From: Bradyrhizobium sp. CCGB01
GTDB lineage: Bacteria; Pseudomonadota; Alphaproteobacteria; Rhizobiales; Xanthobacteraceae
NCBI RefSeq assembly: GCF_024199795.1
Contig: NZ_JANADK010000001.1
Span: 1 to 64,000 of the forward strand
Direction: 5' to 3'
DNA: 64,000 bases
Part shown: positions 19,194 to 28,724 of the stretch, in pieces
Position numbering within the stretch: position 1 is the stretch's first letter
Layout: every line of letters starts with the position of its first letter
Position numbers and translations under genes: made by a program
The notes under the pieces: generated by a model
The model's input: only the letters and a program-made list of their open reading frames with translations
Told to the model about the DNA's origin: nothing
Databases searched by the model: none

Positions 19194-20621
19194 TCAATCC
19201 ACCCCCGCCAGCTTCCCCTTCTCGCGCGTGGCGGCCACCACGTCCCGCACGAGATCGAACACGCCGTCCGCCTCTGGCGGTGCGTTCAGCGAGCGTCCCA
19301 AGCGCACGATCACCAGACGCTCCGACGGGATCACGATGGTGTATTGCCCGATCGTGCCCTTGGCGAAGAAGGCATCGCGCGGCCAGCCGTGCGCGATGCG
19401 GAACTTCGCGCCAAAACTGTCGCCCTGGTTGGTCCAGAAGCCGGCGCCGATGCCGACCCAGGCATTCGGCGTGGCTGACGCCGAGTAGTTCACCCAGCCT
19501 TCGGGAAGGATACGCTTGCCGCCGGCGACGTCGTCATTGAGATAGAGCTGCCCGAAACGCGCCCAGTCGCGCGCGGGGGCCATCATCTCGCTCGAACCTT
19601 CGATCGTGCCGGCGCCGTCGAGCTGGAGCGTGACGTGACGCATGCCGAGCGGCGCGAACAATTCACGGCGCGCGAAGCGCAGTGCGTCCGCGGGTTTGCC
19701 GCCGGCGGCGTTACGGATCAGATGCGCGAGCATGATGGTGTTGCCGTCGTGGTAGTTCCACACCGTGCCCGGCGCGGTGGCAAGCGGCATGCCCGCGGCA
19801 TAGGCGGCCATGTCGGTCTCGATAAATTTCATGCGATTGACGGGTTCGAAGGCGGAGCCGAGCGAAGCTTCCAACGAGCTGCCGAGCGCGAGGCCCGCGG
19901 TGTGCCGCAAGAGCTGGTCGACGGTGATGGCGCGGCGCGGATCATCCGGCTGTGTCCACGCGGCGACCGGCGCGGGCCCGTCGAGCGTGAGCTGACCCTG
20001 GCGCACGAGCACGCCTGTCAGCGCCGACATCACCGATTTCGTCATGGAGAAGCCGAGCAGCGGCGTCTCCGGGCCGATGCCGTCCGCATAGCGCTCGGCG
20101 ACGATGCGGCCCGACTTCAGGACGACGATGGCACGGGTGCGGCGGTAGGGCGGCTGCGCGGGCTCGGTGAAGGCACGGTCGAGCGCGGCGGCGAGCGCCC
20201 CGCTTTGCGGCGGCACAATTGCGGAGCCAGCGATCTCCGGCAGCAATGCGGGCTGCTTGTCATCGGGCGGCAGTGCGACGTCGGCGATATCGGCGCCGTG
20301 ATCGAGCGTGCAGCCGAGCCCCTCGCGATAGACGGCATGGCTGCGTCCGAGGCCGAACAGCGTCACCGTGACGTCCTTGCGAACGCGGTCGATCCGGTAG
20401 TCCATCGCCCAGGTGATCAGGCCGGTCCCGGGCATTGCGTCAGTGGTCTCGGTAAACGTGCGCTGCGGATCGAGGCCGGAGACGAACGTCTCGGCGCAGA
20501 GGATGTCGGCGAGGAAGCCGGTGGCAACCTGCGGCGCATTGCGGGCGCGGGCCGCGCCGAGCGCGAGGCCGATACAGGCGATGGCGGTGGTCAGGAGGAT
20601 GATCTTGCGGCGGCGGGTCAC
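19194..20621 (-). CDS. Exported serine hydrolase, beta-lactamase/esterase family
   Basis: Protein of 475 residues with an N-terminal signal or anchor segment (KIILLTTAIACIGLALGA) and a class C beta-lactamase-type serine hydrolase domain from about residue 160. The SxxK nucleophile motif is SMTK, and the second motif position reads YHDGN. The first 150 residues are a poorly conserved extension. It starts with GTG preceded by ggagaaag. True beta-lactamase activity is unlikely; esterases and peptidases share this fold. The membrane-anchored AraC regulator lies 136 bases upstream on the same strand, so it is a candidate regulator. Confidence 0.88.
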   Translation of the reverse strand: MTRRRKIILLTTAIACIGLALGAARARNAPQVATGFLADILCAETFVSGLDPQRTFTETTDAMPGTGLITWAMDYRIDRVRKDVTVTLFGLGRSHAVYREGLGCTLDHGADIADVALPPDDKQPALLPEIAGSAIVPPQSGALAAALDRAFTEPAQPPYRRTRAIVVLKSGRIVAERYADGIGPETPLLGFSMTKSVMSALTGVLVRQGQLTLDGPAPVAAWTQPDDPRRAITVDQLLRHTAGLALGSSLEASLGSAFEPVNRMKFIETDMAAYAAGMPLATAPGTVWNYHDGNTIMLAHLIRNAAGGKPADALRFARRELFAPLGMRHVTLQLDGAGTIEGSSEMMAPARDWARFGQLYLNDDVAGGKRILPEGWVNYSASATPNAWVGIGAGFWTNQGDSFGAKFRIAHGWPRDAFFAKGTIGQYTIVIPSERLVIVRLGRSLNAPPEADGVFDLVRDVVAATREKGKLAGVD

Positions 20622-20757
20622 GGGCTTTCTCCGGCTGGGGCGTATGCCGGGGATGAGGCCGGAGCGCGCAAGGCCGCGCTCGCCGGATTTGGAAAAGGGC
20701 TTGGCTGAAACTAAAGCGCTCTAGCCGATTCTGAAATCAGATCGATATTCCAAAGGC

Positions 20758-21819
20758 TTAAAGACTCACTGCCTTCAGCCGCCGATATTCCGTCGGCGTT
20801 ACGCCCGTCACCGCCTTGAAGGCGCGGTTGAACGGCCCCAGCGACTGGAAGCCCGCGTCCATCGCGATGGTGATGACGGGAACTTCGGCCTGGGCGGGGT
20901 CGGCGAGCGCGGCCTTGGCTTCCTCGATCCGGTGGTTGTTCAGGAACACATTGAAGTTGCGGTAACCGAGCCGCTGGTTGATCAGCCGGCGCAGCCGGTA
21001 TTCCGGAATTTTCAGCCGGGTGGCCAATACGCCGATGGTGATGCTCTCCTGGCGATAGATTCGCTCGTCCGCCATCAACCGCATTAGGGCGTCGACGAGC
21101 TTTTGATCGGCGGAATCATCGGCCGCAGGCTGACTGAAAATGGTAGGCGGTGCGGGCTCCGCCGCGGCCGGAAACAGATCTGCGCCATCAACGCGCATCA
21201 TGGCATAGACGATCGCCGCGACGGTACAGGCGAGCACGCCGGCATTGAGGGTTTCGGCGACAGCGCCGACGTGGTGGCCGACGACGGCGATCTGGAGCAC
21301 CGCATTCAGCCCGCCATAAAGCGCGATTGCGCAGACGATGAAGACACGAACGCGGCGGCGGCGCTCGACCAGGTCGGCCGGCCAGGAAGCGATCATCTGT
21401 CCGACCGCAAGCGCGATGAAACCCAGCACGATCAGATTGACCACCGTCACCGAGAACCGCACATGGCCGCTGGGGGCAATCCAGACGCAGCCTGCGAAGC
21501 TGAAGGCCACCACCAGCGCCCAGATCAGACCGTGCCACCAGCGGAGGCGAAACTCGTCGTCGAACAGGGCGCGTGTGAACAGCCAGAACACCACGATGGT
21601 GCCGGTCGACAACGCGACCAGAGGCGCATGCCAGAGCGGGATCCGCGACGTGACATCCAGCGAATAGCTCACAGCGTGCGCGACCGAGCCCAGCACGAAG
21701 GCGGCACCGAGGCGGGCAGCCAGCACGCTGCGAAAATCATGTAACAGCGACGCCGCCAGCACCAGCAGCAGCGCGACGCTGGCGGCGCGAAAGGCGAGCT
21801 CGGTTGCGGCAAGTGTCAT
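20758..21819 (-). CDS. Membrane-anchored AraC-family transcriptional regulator
   Basis: Protein of 353 residues. The first 200 residues form about seven hydrophobic helices and the last 100 an AraC-type double helix-turn-helix. Its second motif, AMDAGFQSLGPFNRAFKAVTG, and the closing TPTEYRRLK are diagnostic. Such 7TM-AraC proteins sense signals at the membrane and act directly on DNA. It is followed on the same strand by a serine hydrolase gene, a probable target or partner (inference). Start ATG at 21819. Confidence 0.92.
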   Translation of the reverse strand: MTLAATELAFRAASVALLLVLAASLLHDFRSVLAARLGAAFVLGSVAHAVSYSLDVTSRIPLWHAPLVALSTGTIVVFWLFTRALFDDEFRLRWWHGLIWALVVAFSFAGCVWIAPSGHVRFSVTVVNLIVLGFIALAVGQMIASWPADLVERRRRVRVFIVCAIALYGGLNAVLQIAVVGHHVGAVAETLNAGVLACTVAAIVYAMMRVDGADLFPAAAEPAPPTIFSQPAADDSADQKLVDALMRLMADERIYRQESITIGVLATRLKIPEYRLRRLINQRLGYRNFNVFLNNHRIEEAKAALADPAQAEVPVITIAMDAGFQSLGPFNRAFKAVTGVTPTEYRRLKAVSL

Positions 21820-21910
21820 CGGGCGATGCGGTCGGGCACGGTTGAAATCAGCCGAACATCGTTTGTTGCGCTCATTTTTTCAAGGACCATCCGCGTGCCA
21901 CATATACTCT

Positions 21911-22037
21911 GTCATCGCCCGGCCGGTGCGCAATTGCGCACCAGGACCGTGCGATCCAGTACTCCGAGACGGAAGTGATTGAACCGAGGCGCCGCGGCGT
22001 ACTGGATTCCCCGCTTTCGCGGGGAATGACAGCGGAG
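21911..22037. repeat. 127-base dispersed repeat with GCGCAATTGCGC palindrome, copy 1
   Basis: Begins gtcatcgcccgg, contains the perfect 16-base palindrome GTGCGCAATTGCGCAC at 21926-21941, and ends with ttccccgctttcgcggggaatgac. It is the reverse complement of the copy at 32430-32556. It occupies much of the gap between the AraC gene and pirin. Confidence 0.75.
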
Positions 22038-22116
22038 TATGTGGCCGGGCTTTGTCGCGACGACGGCGCCAAATCCTGCTACGATCGGACTCGCTAAAAT
22101 ACAGAAGGAACCCACC

Positions 22117-23034
22117 ATGAGCTGGCAACCCTCGAACGATCCCGTGCTCGGCGATCCCATGTCCTGCGATGCGCTCGATCTCGTCATCGTGCCGCGCACG
22201 CGCGACCTCGGCGACGGATTTGCGGTGCGGCGCGCGCTGCCGCATGGCAAGCGGCAGATGGTCGGGCCCTTCATCTTCTTCGATCATTTCGGCCCGGTGC
22301 AGTTCGTTTCCGGCAAGGGCATGGACGTGCGGCCGCATCCGCATATCGGGCTTGCCACCGTCACCTATCTGTTCGACGGCGCCATCATGCATCGCGACAG
22401 CGAGGGCAATGTCCAGGAGATCGCGCCCGGCGCGATGAATTTGATGACGGCCGGGCGCGGCATCGCGCATTCCGAACGCACGCCGGACGCGCAGCGCGCC
22501 TCGGGCCAGCAGATGCTCGGCCTGCAAAGCTGGATCGCGCTGCCGGCCGGATCCGAAGAGATCGCGCCGTCGTTCCAGCACTACGGCGCCGGCGATTTGC
22601 CGATGATCTCCGAGCGCGATTTCACCGCGCGGGTGATCGCGGGCTCCGCCTTCGGTATCAGCTCGCCTGTTTCGATGGTGTCGCCCTGGTTCTACACCGA
22701 GGTCACGGCGATCGCGGGCGCGAGCATACCGCTCGACCCCGATCATGAGGAGCGCGCGATCTATGTCGTCGACGGCGAGGTCGAGATCGCGAACGAGCGC
22801 TATGAGGGGCCGCGGCTGCTGATCTTCCGTCCCGGCGACCGCATCACCGTGAAGGCCGTGAAGCCCACGCGGATGATGTTTCTCGGCGGCGATGCGCTGG
22901 AGGGCCCGCGCCACATCTGGTGGAATTTCGTCTCCTCCAGCAAGGAGCGGATCGAGCAGGCCAAGCAGGACTGGAAAACCGGCCGCTTCGCCGCGGTTCC
23001 GCAGGAACATGAGTTCATTCCGCTGCCGGAATAG
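22117..23034 (+). CDS. Pirin family protein
   Basis: Bicupin of 305 residues. The pirin metal-binding pattern [25 protein letters not shown] is split here as [12 protein letters not shown] and GAIMHRD near residue 75, followed by [11 protein letters not shown]. Some pirins have quercetin dioxygenase activity, others regulate metabolism; the role here is unknown. The ATG at 22117 has agaagga upstream; the frame opens further to 22039 inside repeat DNA, which is rejected as start. Followed by purC after 64 bases. Confidence 0.93.
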   Translation: MSWQPSNDPVLGDPMSCDALDLVIVPRTRDLGDGFAVRRALPHGKRQMVGPFIFFDHFGPVQFVSGKGMDVRPHPHIGLATVTYLFDGAIMHRDSEGNVQEIAPGAMNLMTAGRGIAHSERTPDAQRASGQQMLGLQSWIALPAGSEEIAPSFQHYGAGDLPMISERDFTARVIAGSAFGISSPVSMVSPWFYTEVTAIAGASIPLDPDHEERAIYVVDGEVEIANERYEGPRLLIFRPGDRITVKAVKPTRMMFLGGDALEGPRHIWWNFVSSSKERIEQAKQDWKTGRFAAVPQEHEFIPLPE

Positions 23035-23098
23035 GCTAATCCGGTGTCCGGCCGCGCTATCCAGTGCGGCCGGATTGTCTTCCCGAAGGCCCTGCCCC

Positions 23099-24013
23099 AT
23101 GACCACCATGCTCTCCAGCGACCTGCCCCTGCCCAAGATCGGCCGCGGCAAGGTGCGCGATATCTACGCCGTCGACGACGATCGCCTGCTGCTCGTCACC
23201 ACCGACCGCATCAGCGCCTTCGACGTCGTGATGGGCGAGACCATCCCGATGAAGGGCGCAGTGCTGACGCAAATCAGCGCGTTCTGGTTCAACAAGCTCG
23301 AGGGCGTGGTGCCGCATCACATGATCAGCGCCGACACCGACGAGATCATTGCCGCCGTGCCGGCCCTGAAGCCGCACCGCGCCGAGATCCTCGGCCGCGC
23401 CATGCTGTCGCGCCGTACCACCGTATTCCCGATCGAGTGCGTGATCCGGGGTTATCTCTCGGGATCGGCCTGGAAGGAATATGCCGCCAGCGGCACGCTC
23501 GCCGGCGAGAAGCTGAAGGCCGGCCTCGTCGAGAGCGAGAAGCTGGAGCCCTCGATCTTCAGCCCGGCGACCAAGGCCGAGACCGGCCATGACGAGAACA
23601 TCACCATCGCGAAGATGCGCGAGGTCGTCGGCGACGAGGTCGCCTACACGCTCGAGAGCATGACGCGCGCGGTCTACACGCTCGGCGAGGAGCTCGCCCG
23701 CGAGCAGGGCATCATCATCGCCGACACCAAGTTCGAATTCGGCCGCGACAAGGACGGCCGCATCATCCTGATCGACGAAGTCATGACGCCGGATAGCTCG
23801 CGCTTCTGGGCCGTCGATGCCTACAAGCCCGGCCAGCCGCAGGCGAGCTTCGACAAGCAGCCCTTGCGCGACTATCTCGACGTCGAGCGCCGCGCCGGCC
23901 GCTGGAACGGCGACGCCCCGCCGCCACCGCTGCCCGCCAGCGTCGTTGATGCGACCAGCAAGCGGTATCTGGAAGCATATCGGCGGGTGACGGGGAAAGA
24001 GCTGAAGATTTAA
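23099..24013 (+). CDS. purC: SAICAR synthetase (phosphoribosylaminoimidazole-succinocarboxamide synthase)
   Basis: Purine biosynthesis enzyme joining aspartate to CAIR with ATP. It has 304 residues, the longer form of the family. The nucleotide-binding opening is [26 protein letters not shown]. The conserved [16 protein letters not shown] and the closing [10 protein letters not shown]...[14 protein letters not shown] are present. The start at 23099 has cgaagg at proper distance; the frame upstream overlaps pirin and is rejected. Other pur genes are not in this window. Confidence 0.96.
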   Translation: MTTMLSSDLPLPKIGRGKVRDIYAVDDDRLLLVTTDRISAFDVVMGETIPMKGAVLTQISAFWFNKLEGVVPHHMISADTDEIIAAVPALKPHRAEILGRAMLSRRTTVFPIECVIRGYLSGSAWKEYAASGTLAGEKLKAGLVESEKLEPSIFSPATKAETGHDENITIAKMREVVGDEVAYTLESMTRAVYTLGEELAREQGIIIADTKFEFGRDKDGRIILIDEVMTPDSSRFWAVDAYKPGQPQASFDKQPLRDYLDVERRAGRWNGDAPPPPLPASVVDATSKRYLEAYRRVTGKELKI

Positions 24014-24037
24014 GCCTCCGCTCGTTCGTCCCGCTCC

Positions 24038-24125
24038 GTCATTGCGAGGAGCTCTTGCGACGAAGCAATCCAGACTGTCTCCTCGGGTACATTTCTGGAT
24101 TGCTTCGCTGCGCTCGCAATGACGG
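24038..24125. repeat. Inverted repeat, GTCATTGCGAG family
   Basis: cgtcattgcgag and gaagcaatccaga (24038-24074) are mirrored by tctggattgcttc and ctcgcaatgacgg (24094-24125), giving a cruciform-like element of 88 bases. It starts 25 bases after the purC stop and may end its transcript. Confidence 0.75.
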
Positions 24126-24145
24126 GGAGAGACCGGTGCTCCCCG

Positions 24146-24270
24146 TCGTCCCTGCGAACGCAGGGACCCATACCGCGGACTCTATCAATTGCGGATGGCA
24201 GAGGTACCGAACGGCCAGTCTTCGCCAAACCACTCCTGGGGTTATGGGTCCCTGCGTTCGCAGGGACGAC
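24146..24270. repeat. Inverted repeat, GTCCCTGCGTTCGCAGGGAC family
   Basis: gtcgtccctgcgaacgcagg...acccat (24146-24172) and its exact mirror atgggtccctgcg...gacgac (24244-24270) flank a 71-base centre. Each arm is itself a hairpin (GTCCCTGCG-AACGCAGGGAC). The remaining bases to 24453 hold no feature that I can name apart from an aggag site before the transporter. Confidence 0.75.
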
Positions 24271-24453
24271 AGCGGAGCATGTGGCCAAGACTTCGGGTTT
24301 TCCCTCCACCATATGGTTGAGCATTCACACGTCGTGAACGGCGGTCTTCATCGCGAAACTGTCGGATATCTCATAGTTACAAGAATCCTGTTGCGCTAAG
24401 CCCGTACTCGTCTACGTCTCGGACGACATTTTTTCAGGAGCGAGCGCAACAGC

Positions 24454-26670
24454 GTGACCGATCCCGCAATTACTTTCAGCCCGGCTCCTCGATTCAATCC
24501 GGCCCTCAAGCGTGCGCTGAATGATATACTGGGCGGAAGCGCCGCCAGCGTCCTGACCGTCACATTCGGACTGTCCTATTCGCTGCTGATTTTCGCGGGT
24601 CCGCTGTCGCCCTACCTGTCCTACGGCATCACGGCGACCTTCGTCAGCTCCGCCGTGCTTGCGGTCGTCATCGGGCTCGGCAGCTCCCTGCCCTTCGCGG
24701 TTGGTGCCCCCGACAGCTCGACCGCGGCGGTGACGGGAATCCTGGCGGCCTCGGTGGTCGAGCGCATCGAGACCGCGAACCTGTCGGCGCCGCTGCTTTC
24801 GCCGGTCCTCATCACGCTCGGCCTGTCGACAGTGCTGACGGGATTGGTGCTGTGCGGATTGGGCCTGACGCGGCTGGGCCGCGCCATCCGCTACGTGCCT
24901 TATCCCGTCGTCGGCGGCTTCCTCGGCGCCACCGGACTCCTCATCGCCCTGGGCGCGGTCCGGGTGATCACCAACTACCCGCTGCAGTTCACGACGCTGC
25001 CGCACTTCACTGACGGCACCATTTTGCTGGAGCTGGGCGCCGCCTGCGCGATGGCGCTGGTGCTCTACCTGACCTGGCATCGCTCACGCAGCCCGTTCGG
25101 ACTGCCGATCATCCTGGTCGGCGGCGTGCTCACGGCGCATCTGGCATTCTGGATCACCGGCGTTTCATTCGATCATGCACGCGCCCTGGGCTGGACGTTT
25201 CAGCCGCCGCCGCAGGCGGTCTTCATGCTGCCCTGGCACACCGATGATCTCACCGCCTATCCCTGGTTTGCCGTGCCGGACCTGCTCGGCAACGTGGTTG
25301 CCGTCATTTTCGTCACGGCCTCCTGCACGCTGTTCAACACCACCGGCATCGAGGTCGCCGTGCATCGCGAGGCCAATCTGGAGCGCGAGCTGAACGTCAC
25401 CGGCGTCGCCAATATCCTGACCGGGATGCTGGGCGGCTATGCCGGCTGCAGCTCGATCAGCCGCTCGATCCTCAATTTCTCCAGCGGCGGCCGCGGGCGC
25501 CTGTCCGGCCTTACGGTCGCGGCACTGTCGCTGCTGATGCTTGCGGTCGCGCCCGAGCTGCTCGGCTTCATCCCGAAATTCGTCATCGGCGGCCTTCTGC
25601 TCTATCTCGGCGCCGACCAGCTCCACAAATGGATCATCGAGTCGCGCAAGCGGCTTTCGAAGCTCGAATATCTTTCCCTGATCGCGATCATCGTCATCAT
25701 CGTGACCTGGGGCTTCGTGCCGGGTATCCTGATCGGCGTGATCATCGGCTGCGCGACGTTTGCGTTCAGCGCCGCGCGGGTGGAGGCGATCAAGTACAGT
25801 TTCGACGGCTCGGAATATCGCTCCTCGCTCGACCGCTCGCGCGACGACCAGGACGTGCTGCTCGCGCATGGCGGCAATATCCAGGGCCTCAACCTCCAGA
25901 GCTACCTGTTCTTCGGCTCCGCCAACCGGCTCTACCAGCACGTCAAGCAGCTGCTCCAGGAGCGCCCGGAGTGCCGTTACCTGCTGTTCGACTTCAAGCT
26001 CGTGACCGGCGTCGACTCCTCGGCCGCCTACAGCTTCGCCCAGATCAAGCGCAGCGCGCATGACCTCGGCGTCGAGCTGATCCTGGTGCACCTGTCGGCG
26101 GCGGCCGAGAAGGTGCTGCGCTCCAGCGACTTCGTCGGCGAGGGCGTCACCATCATCCCCGAGCTCGATCATGCGCTCGAATGGTGCGAGAACGAGATCA
26201 TCTCGCAGCATCAGGGGCGGGTGCAGGAAGAAGCCAGCCTGCGCGACTGGTTCACAGGGATACTCGAGAGCGAGGCCGACGCCGACGCGCTGATTTACCG
26301 CTGCCAGCGCCTCGAGGTCGAGGCCGGCGAAATCATCGTCCACGCCGGTGCCCCCGCCGATTCCATGCATTTCATCCTCGACGGCCGTGTCGGTATCATG
26401 GTCCCCGCCGACGACGACCGCACCACGCGCGTACGCAGCCTCGGCCGCTACACCACGATCGGCGAGATGGGCCTGGTATCGAACACCCCGCGCAGCGCCA
26501 CCATCCAGGCCGAGGTCGACAGCGTGCTCTACGTGCTCAACACGCACCAGTTCGACGCCATCAGGAACGAGGACCCCGCCCTCAGCCACAAGCTGCTGAC
26601 CTATTTCGTGTCGGTCATGGCCGAACGGCTGACCTTTGCAAACAGGACGATTGCGGTGTTGAGGCGGTGA
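24454..26670 (+). CDS. SulP transporter fused to STAS and cyclic-nucleotide-binding domains
   Basis: Protein of 738 residues. Residues about 20-430 form a SulP/SLC26 anion transporter core with some twelve membrane segments (for example PYPVVGGFLGATGLLIALGA). Residues about 460-575 form a STAS domain with FDFKLVTGVDSSAAYSF, the Ser of which aligns with the phosphorylation site of anti-sigma antagonists. Residues about 610-735 form a cyclic-nucleotide-binding domain (GEIIVHAGAPADSMHFILDG, then TTIGEMGLVSNTPRSATIQA). Starts with GTG after aggag. Known relatives carry sulfate, bicarbonate or other anions; substrate unknown. The nucleotide domain suggests gating by cAMP or cGMP (inference). Confidence 0.9.
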   Translation: MTDPAITFSPAPRFNPALKRALNDILGGSAASVLTVTFGLSYSLLIFAGPLSPYLSYGITATFVSSAVLAVVIGLGSSLPFAVGAPDSSTAAVTGILAASVVERIETANLSAPLLSPVLITLGLSTVLTGLVLCGLGLTRLGRAIRYVPYPVVGGFLGATGLLIALGAVRVITNYPLQFTTLPHFTDGTILLELGAACAMALVLYLTWHRSRSPFGLPIILVGGVLTAHLAFWITGVSFDHARALGWTFQPPPQAVFMLPWHTDDLTAYPWFAVPDLLGNVVAVIFVTASCTLFNTTGIEVAVHREANLERELNVTGVANILTGMLGGYAGCSSISRSILNFSSGGRGRLSGLTVAALSLLMLAVAPELLGFIPKFVIGGLLLYLGADQLHKWIIESRKRLSKLEYLSLIAIIVIIVTWGFVPGILIGVIIGCATFAFSAARVEAIKYSFDGSEYRSSLDRSRDDQDVLLAHGGNIQGLNLQSYLFFGSANRLYQHVKQLLQERPECRYLLFDFKLVTGVDSSAAYSFAQIKRSAHDLGVELILVHLSAAAEKVLRSSDFVGEGVTIIPELDHALEWCENEIISQHQGRVQEEASLRDWFTGILESEADADALIYRCQRLEVEAGEIIVHAGAPADSMHFILDGRVGIMVPADDDRTTRVRSLGRYTTIGEMGLVSNTPRSATIQAEVDSVLYVLNTHQFDAIRNEDPALSHKLLTYFVSVMAERLTFANRTIAVLRR

Positions 26671-26710
26671 CCGCCCCCTTGGCTGCATCCGGGCTGCGAT
26701 CTCGACTCCA

Positions 26711-26724
26711 TTGATCCAGATCAA
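26711..26724 (+). promoter_or_regulatory. FNR/FixK-type anaerobox
   Basis: TTGATCCAGATCAA is a perfect match to the TTGAT-N4-ATCAA consensus bound by FNR and, in Bradyrhizobium, FixK2. Its centre is about 73 bases before the ATG of the small secreted protein at 26791. A class II position (-41.5) would put the transcript start near 26759. It starts 40 bases after the SulP stop. Confidence 0.7.
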
Positions 26725-26790
26725 ACCGGGAGCAAGCGACAAAAGAAAGCTGATCACCTCGGCTTTGACACAACAACGAGGGAGATCACC

Positions 26791-27066
26791 ATGAGGCTGG
26801 TCGGCACCAAGCGAATGCTACTTGTTGCAGCCGCTCTGGGCTGTGGAATTTTCGGCTCGACCAACTGGTCAAACGACGCCGGCATCGCGTTCGGCGTTCC
26901 AAGCGCTGAAGCCAGGGTCGGCCGGCCGGCAACCCCCGTGAGCGTCGCCGGCGTCGCACGTCGAACCACGCGACGCGCGGTCGTAGGGGGAGCGGCCGTA
27001 GGTGCGGCAGCGGCCGGCGCAGCATGCGTCCGCGTTTATGTGAACGGCGCCTACGTGTGCCGCTGA
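26791..27066 (+). CDS. Small secreted or membrane protein, function unknown
   Basis: Protein of 91 residues with a clear start (gagggagatcaccatg). The signal-like segment (residues 8-30) ends in a possible cleavage motif PSAEA near 41. A mature Thr/Arg-rich stretch then leads into GGAAVGAAAAGAACV, a short hydrophobic segment, and the chain ends VRVYVNGAYVCR with one Cys on each side. No known domain. A perfect anaerobox upstream suggests induction under low oxygen. It faces the gabD-like gene, with a hairpin between them. Confidence 0.75.
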   Translation: MRLVGTKRMLLVAAALGCGIFGSTNWSNDAGIAFGVPSAEARVGRPATPVSVAGVARRTTRRAVVGGAAVGAAAAGAACVRVYVNGAYVCR

Positions 27067-27073
27067 TGCCATT

Positions 27074-27102
27074 CGCGCCGGCGAATTCAAATCGCCGGCG
27101 CG
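27074..27102. terminator. Hairpin between convergent genes
   Basis: Perfect stem of 11 bp, gcgccggcga with tcgccggcgc plus one outer C-G pair, loop attcaaa (27085-27091). It lies between two convergent stops and probably ends both transcripts, although no strong T run follows on either side. Confidence 0.5.
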
Positions 27103-27118
27103 CAACGTCGATCGCCGG

Positions 27119-28612
27119 TCAGACCCCCGCCATCATCACGTATTTGATCTCGACATATTCTTCCATGCCGTGACGGGAGCCTTCACGGCCAAGGCCGCTT
27201 TCCTTGACGCCGCCGAAGGGTGCGACTTCCGTGGTGATCAGGCCGGTGTTGACGCCGACCATGCCGGATTCCAGCGCCTCGGCGACGCGCCAGACGCGGC
27301 CGAGATCGCGGGAGTAGAAGTAGGAGGCAAGACCGAACGGCGAAGCGTTGCACATCGCGACCACGTCGGCCTCATCCTTGAAGCGGATCACCGGGGCGAG
27401 CGGGCCGAAGGTTTCCTCCTGCGACACCAGCGAATCCGGCTTGACGTCGGCAAGCACGGTCGGTTCGAAGAAGGAGCGGCCGAGCTCGCTGCGCTTGCCG
27501 CCGGTGACGATCTTGGCGCCGCGCTTGACGGCATCGGCGATGTGCCGCTCGACCTTGTCGACCGCCTTCAGGTTGATCAGCGGGCCCTGCGTGACGCCGC
27601 TCTCGGTGCCGTCGCCGATCTTCATCGCCGCGACCTTCTTCGACAACTTCTGCACGAACTCGTCGTAGATCTTGTCCTGGGCGTAGAGGCGGTTGGCGCA
27701 GACGCAGGTCTGGCCCATGTTGCGGTATTTCGAGACGATCGCGCCTTCGACCGCGGCATCGATGTCGGCATCGTCGAACACCACGAACGGCGCATTGCCG
27801 CCGAGCTCGAGGCCCAGCCGCTTCACGCCGACGGAGGCCTGCTGGTAGAGGATCTTGCCGACCGCAGTCGAGCCGGTGAAGCCGACGAAGCGGACCGCCG
27901 GATGCTCGCACAGCACCTTGCCGATCGGCGGCGCGTCACCGGTGATGATGTTGAGCACGCCCTTGGGGATACCCGCCTTCTCGGCGAGCACGGCCAGCGC
28001 CAGCGCCGACAGCGGCGTTTCGTTCGCGGGCTTGAGCACCACGGTGCAGCCGGCGGCAAGTGCCGGTGAGACCTTGCGCGTGATCATCGAGTTCGGGAAA
28101 TTCCACGGCGTGATGGCGCCGCAGACGCCGATCGGCTGCTTGATCGCGAGCAGGCGCGCATCGGGCCGCTGCGTCGGGATGGTCTCGCCATAGACGCGGC
28201 GGGCTTCTTCGGCAAAGAACTCGATATAGGCGGCGCCGATGTCGACCTCGCCGAGCGCCTCGGACAGCGGCTTGCCCTGCTCGGAGGTGAGGATCAGCGC
28301 GAGGTCCTCGCGGTTGGCGATGATCAGCTCGAACCATTTGCGCAGGATGTTGGAGCGCTGCTTGGCGGTGTGCTTGGCCCAGGCCGGAAAGGCGCGCTCG
28401 GCAGCTTCGACCGCCCTGGTCGTATCGTCGGCACCAAGCTGCGGAACCTTCGCAAGCTCGACGCCGGTCGCGGGATTGTTCACGGCGAAGACCGGCGAGC
28501 CGACCCAGGCGCCGTCGATGTAGCAGGCCTCTCTGAGCAGCGAGGGGTCCTTCAGCCGGTCGCGCAGATTGGACGTGGCTTGCGGGGCGCGTGCGGCGGC
28601 AGTCGGGGTCAT
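27119..28612 (-). CDS. gabD: NAD(P)-dependent succinate-semialdehyde dehydrogenase
   Basis: Aldehyde dehydrogenase superfamily enzyme of 497 residues, best fitting the succinate-semialdehyde dehydrogenase group that finishes the GABA shunt. Seen are PWNFPNSMITRKVSPALAAG, cofactor-binding VGFTGSTAVGKIL, catalytic Glu in LELGGNAPFVVF and catalytic Cys in GQTCVCANR. The ATG at 28612 has gaggagtgacgcc upstream; the frame is open to 28687 but without a comparable site. No GABA transaminase lies beside it. The exact semialdehyde substrate is an inference from overall similarity. Confidence 0.9.
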   Translation of the reverse strand: MTPTAAARAPQATSNLRDRLKDPSLLREACYIDGAWVGSPVFAVNNPATGVELAKVPQLGADDTTRAVEAAERAFPAWAKHTAKQRSNILRKWFELIIANREDLALILTSEQGKPLSEALGEVDIGAAYIEFFAEEARRVYGETIPTQRPDARLLAIKQPIGVCGAITPWNFPNSMITRKVSPALAAGCTVVLKPANETPLSALALAVLAEKAGIPKGVLNIITGDAPPIGKVLCEHPAVRFVGFTGSTAVGKILYQQASVGVKRLGLELGGNAPFVVFDDADIDAAVEGAIVSKYRNMGQTCVCANRLYAQDKIYDEFVQKLSKKVAAMKIGDGTESGVTQGPLINLKAVDKVERHIADAVKRGAKIVTGGKRSELGRSFFEPTVLADVKPDSLVSQEETFGPLAPVIRFKDEADVVAMCNASPFGLASYFYSRDLGRVWRVAEALESGMVGVNTGLITTEVAPFGGVKESGLGREGSRHGMEEYVEIKYVMMAGV

Positions 28613-28724
28613 GGCGTCACTCCTCAGGGCGCGATCGGATCGGCCCGGAATATAGGGGCAGACACGGCGCAATGCACCGCCCCGCAACGCACATCTGCTG
28701 GCAGCTAAACAGGGAACGGCGTGG

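Noticed and set aside
24055-24399. Small open frames within the repeats after purC
   Set aside because: They consist of palindromic repeat translation (for example PVVPANAGTH), common false genes in this genus.
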